DNA from: Cristatella mucedo
Taxonomy: Eukaryota > Bryozoa > Phylactolaemata > Cristatellidae
DNA: 64,000 nt
Assembly (NCBI GenBank): GCA_009760855.2
Contig: WPIO01000099.1
Location: 1,426,001-1,490,000 of the forward strand
Direction of reading: 5' to 3'
The notes under the pieces were generated by a model that saw nothing but the letters and a program-made list of their open reading frames with translations, was not told the DNA's origin and searched no databases. Shown piece by piece: positions 60,195 through 64,000 of this stretch (position 1 is the stretch's first letter; every line of letters starts with the position of its first letter). A program made the translations under genes and the position numbers.

Positions 60195-61215
60195 CAGTGA
60201 GTTGCTAGTGATGCTCAAGCGAGATGAGGCACTCGAGAAGGACTTGAGGATCGATAGTATCAAAAAGTGCCAAGAAATCAAGAAAAAGTGAAAGAAATGC
60301 TCCTCCACAGTCTGCACTCCTAATTTGTTCGTTTGGTGAGCAAAACAATGTTAACTCTGTGAAGTGATTAGCTCTAAAACTAGACCGAAACGTACTAAAA
60401 AGATTTAAAGCGTCAACATAATAGTTCATGTGGTCTTAAAGGATGTTTCCAGTGTCTTCGATAGTAACGGCAGATGGGAGGCTGGGCGTAAGCTGCATAC
60501 GTTTTCTAGATCTAATATTTTTTTTATAGTAGCCGCCTTTCATTAGCCTTTTCAAAGGTGCTGGGACATCACCCGATACTAATGATAATAACACTACTAC
60601 ATTTGATATAGCACCCTCAGCTAACTGAATTTATTTCTAGGCACGTTACATTTGCTGCGAATAAAGCACGATCGAATGGTTAGTGCTACCATGCTCAATG
60701 ACAGCAAGCATCACCTGGTTAGGGGTGACATGCACACGCGCAGCATGCAAATACGGTTAGTGTCAGCCCGTATAGGCATAAGCCTGTAAAGAACGAATCA
60801 CATGAAGTCACTAAATGCTGTAATACATGGAAGCGTTTTTATTTCTTTTCCTAAATGTGATCAAGTCAGTGAATATTGTGACGCAAGTTGGAAGTGAGTT
60901 CCCGGCTCTGGGAGCATACGAACATTTGGCTCGTTCTCCAAAGATTGAGGTTCGTATTATTTATAGGTAAATGATTAGAATGATGCTTGTTATGCATGGC
61001 AGAAGCAGGTCTATGCACAATATGAGCTGGACAAAGGGAATATGGTCTAGAAAACTAGTTGCCTTCTTTCATTGGAATATGATCTTCAGGGCGAGGTCAC
61101 TAATATTATCCTTTAATTTAGACATTGAGCAGAGTCATAGAATTGAGGGATATGATTCCAGCAGGGATGGTTCCATCCCATGGAGGGAATCACTGATATT
61201 GTCTATTTAGTTGAC
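60195..61215 (-). mobile_element. Old LINE family 1 reverse transcriptase, split by a nested insertion
   Basis: A minus frame (60429-60205) reads FRSSFRANHFTELTLF and a decayed LDFLALFDTIDPQVLLECL. The upstream linker continues at 60967-61215. The piece 60586-60966 is inserted between them. Confidence 0.75.
60586..60966 (-). mobile_element. LINE family 1 3' end nested in an older LINE
   Basis: AT-rich tail and hairpin remnant (tagcaccctcagctaactgaatttatttctaggcac), then the 3' untranslated and C-terminal region up to about 60966. The host LINE resumes immediately. AATGAT occurs at both edges and may be the target-site duplication. Confidence 0.7.
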
Positions 61216-62887
61216 AATTGAGCTATAGAAGATATTGTATGATCAAAGCTAGAAGTTCTGAAACTTAAACTGGTTACATGAAAATGAGATTTCCCGCATG
61301 TAAATGTTAAGAAGAGCTTTTTTTTGCTGCGATAGCTTTTTTTTCGTAAAAAAACTTAATTAACCCGAAAGACTTGGGAATTCAGTAAATAGTATCTGCC
61401 GTTTTTCCTTAGACCTTGACTTGCATTTTACAGCTGGCTGAGAGATTTTGCAATTAGTTTCAAAAATCTGTTATCATGCACATCGTACACAGCTCGATGA
61501 ATTATAACTGTCTTATTTATTTCGATATTTGAAAATAACCATTAGTTTAACAGTAATTTAATCGGTAAAACGAAGCCCGTATATATATTAGGTGTGTGCT
61601 GCAGAAAATAAGCCTGGAAGCTATGCACCGTCCTTTGATTAGCACCTCTAGTTGTTGAAACATAATTGAGAAACAAATCCTTGCCTACCTCACTGTAATA
61701 TTGAATTGAAAAATTGCCCGACTCTGGCCCTATCCAGCACGTTTCTATTCATGAATGAAGGAATATCTGGCCCAATCTGTTGGGTGCCCATTGATTGAAA
61801 TGTATTGCAAGCATTCAGTAATACCTAAAAGTTTCATGTTTAAATTCACGCTGTTGCATCAGCATTATCTTTAGCATAATTTTGCAGATCCTAGCATGCT
61901 GCAAAGTGGGCGTAGCTAGAATGACAGCAAGTCGGAATTACTTCTAATGACAATCGGGACGCCTGGGAGTCACTCTATAGATACAGATTTATCATGAAAG
62001 CAAATAAAGTGATTATTCATGAGTCATCAAGTAATTTATCTCTGCTTAATATCGGGGACTCAAGCTTTCAAGTATTCTACGGCTCTCCAAAGGAAACGGC
62101 TTGTGAAGGTAATTCAGTCGCACTAATGCAGACGAAGGTATTTGAGCTTTTTCTTAACGGCTTCACATCTGGGCTATTTAGATTATAAATAGAATCAGAA
62201 TGTGAAGGTTTTTAGGCAATATAATAGGCAGGCATCCTTCTAGGCACAATCTGCAGAGTCTACTTTATAGGGCTACTGTACTTCCTAGTTGGTGCTCTTA
62301 CTGGTAGTAGGGCTATACTTTATATCACACTAGCAGCTTGCACGTGCAGCAGCAATATATGAATGAGCAGTGATAGAAGCTGAAACGCCTTAGCTTTGAC
62401 AAACAACGATAACTCAACCTGTCAATAGCTCGCCTTCGCCGTAAATACCAAGAAAGCGGAGAATTGTTGTAAATCAACACAAAGTTGTTGCAGAGTTTCT
62501 TACTAAAATGAAACCTTGGCAAAGGCTATGTGAAAAGCACCGAGAAAGTTGCTGAAGCTATTTACTCAGCTGAAATTTGATGGAATTGTATCACTTCGAA
62601 ACATACCGACTTAGTATGGATTTTCAACAGGTAGTTTCCCATGAGTGGTAATACCTTGACAAGCATCATGCTTAGGATTCCTCTTTCCTGTGAGAACTTC
62701 ATTGAGGGCACATGCCGATCGGGAATCATAGTTTTGTGGGTGGTAGTCTTTGAACTGCACGTAGATATTTTAGGACACCAGCAGCTAATTTGAGACCTTC
62801 CTCATTGCTTTAATGAATTCTTAAGCGAGTAGAAGTTAATCCTAAGCAGAAAAACGAATATCGGGTTTTGCAGCTACTTTTCCGCTC
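61216..62887. other. Stretch without recognisable gene
   Basis: A 64-codon frame from an ATG at 61994 (MKANKVIIHESSSNLSLLNI, passing a possible donor gaaggtaattc near 62108) could be an isolated exon, but no partner exon or homology is visible. The rest is featureless AT-rich DNA. Confidence 0.4.
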
Positions 62888-62995
62888 TTTAATAATAATA
62901 ATATTATAATAATTCACTTGATAAAGCGCCCTCAGAGAACTTAATTTCTCTCTAGGCGCTTTACATTTGCTGTAAAGTGAAATGCAATTGAAAAT
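62888..62995 (-). mobile_element. LINE family 1 3' end, minimal insertion
   Basis: Only about 105 bp: AAT tail, well preserved hairpin (aaagcgccctcagagaac ... taggcgcttt) and aatgcaattgaa. It shows how short integrated copies can be. Confidence 0.8.
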
Positions 62996-63474
62996 CTTTA
63001 ACTGCCGAAGCTGTGTTCATAGAACTGCACTTGCATGGTCTTGCAGGTAAATTAATTGCATGGCATATTTACATTTTTATTATTTAATGATTAATATGGA
63101 TGTTTTCCTAATAATATAAAGGCTTAATAATTAACCAAGGCTGTGCGCTTGAACCTTGTGGCTTATGTCAAGCAACTGGTCACAGACGAAGTTATTTTAA
63201 ACAACAGTATGGTCGTCTGTTGAGGGCGAAGTACCATTTTGTGTTGCAAAGTTAGCCCTAAATCATACCACTAATTTTGCATTGTAATCGCAAAAACTCG
63301 TATTCTTGATCGGGATGCACTACACCTGGTGTGAACAGGTCTTACCTGATTAATTTACCATATTCCGGACATTTATTTATCACAAAAATAAAAATGCATT
63401 TGCAACCGGTTTGTATTTAAATACGCACAATTGCATTTTGACCTGTTTTTTAGCTAATGATCGTTTCGTTAGCT

Positions 63475-64000
63475 TAGCTGAGGAGTTGTGCGCCAGCTGC
63501 AATAGCCTGATCGCACGAGCTGGTAGGCCAGTAAGCAGTGAGTTGCAGATATCGAGACGGGATGTCACGAATGCATGGACCAACTTAGATGTGGTATCCT
63601 TATCTAAACAAGCCCTAATTTTAGCAAATGTATGAAGCTAAAAATAAGCAGAATTGACAATGGAGCTGATATGGACGTCTAACGAGAGGTCGCTTTGAAC
63701 CATGACACCTAGATTTCGAGCCGATTCTACATGAGATATGCTGGTAGAGCCACTTTTGAGCGTCAGCCACTCCTACTTTTGAATCACACTGGGTATGCCC
63801 AGAACCTGTAAGTTAGTTTTATCAAGTTTAGTTTTAGAAAATGTGCTGCCAGTCATGTGCAGATGTCATCAATAAATTCTGCAAGTAAGTAGAGAGAATT
63901 TGAGGTGCTCGAAGGCAGGGAGAGATCAAAACAAATGTACAACTGAGTGCCATCCGCATGTAAGAGAAAGTCTAGATTGTGCCTGACAATCACATCAGTA
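63475..64000 (-). mobile_element. LINE family 1, C-terminal region and reverse transcriptase, running off the window
   Basis: The minus strand reads VTSRLDICNSLLTGLPARAI and, further up, FLKLxDKTNLQVLGIPSVI-like and PSSTSNSL-like codons in broken frames, in the usual order. The 3' end is missing. Confidence 0.8.

Noticed and set aside
1-64000. CRISPR arrays, bacterial operons, ribosomal RNA
   Set aside because: No regularly spaced direct repeats, no Shine-Dalgarno-led gene chains and no rRNA-like conserved blocks; the sequence is eukaryotic throughout.

Overview
This is an AT-rich animal (metazoan) window with no bacterial gene organisation. It has spliced exons, AATAAA signals, tRNA-derived SINEs, many 5'-truncated non-LTR retrotransposons of the CR1/L2 type, microsatellites and relics of a compact DNA-virus-like or Polinton-like element. 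I cannot name the species. The density of L2-like LINEs and virus-like relics fits an aquatic invertebrate, but that is inference.

Layout. Bases 1-15493 and 15494-33781 are two copies of one tandem duplication, with a unit of 18288 bp. Copy A is cut by the window start. Copy B is complete and begins about 2.76 kb upstream of the part of copy A that is visible. The copies differ by a few percent. Each unit carries, in order, a degraded virus-like segment, LINE fragments, a second virus-like segment, more LINE fragments, a SINE, a small spliced secreted-peptide gene on the minus strand, more LINE fragments and another SINE. From 33782 to 64000 the sequence is single-copy background with scattered LINE and SINE fragments. 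The longest LINE copy is at 44155-46550. A triplet/heptamer repeat lies at 50.3-50.6 kb and a CpG-rich promoter-like patch at 52.6 kb. A third, diverged member of the secreted-peptide family lies on the plus strand at 55193-55751.

Most notable content. There is an apparently undescribed family of short secreted cationic peptides, probably antimicrobial or cytolytic, with a conserved three-coding-exon plan: a 60-nt signal-peptide exon, a 64-nt acidic prosegment exon, and an exon carrying a Lys-Arg cleavage site and the mature peptide. Gene A (11358-11897) and gene B (29630-30160) come from the 18.3-kb duplication. They are almost identical in signal and prosegment, but seven of the first ten mature residues differ, with eight nucleotide changes and no synonymous one. 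That is the pattern expected of diversifying selection. Gene C keeps the exon sizes and phases but has ACG where A and B have the start ATG.

The rest is mostly selfish DNA. No LINE copy here is intact: none shows the endonuclease domain and all are frameshifted or truncated. The virus-like segments are broken by frameshifts and stops, apart from one 124-codon reading frame in copy B.
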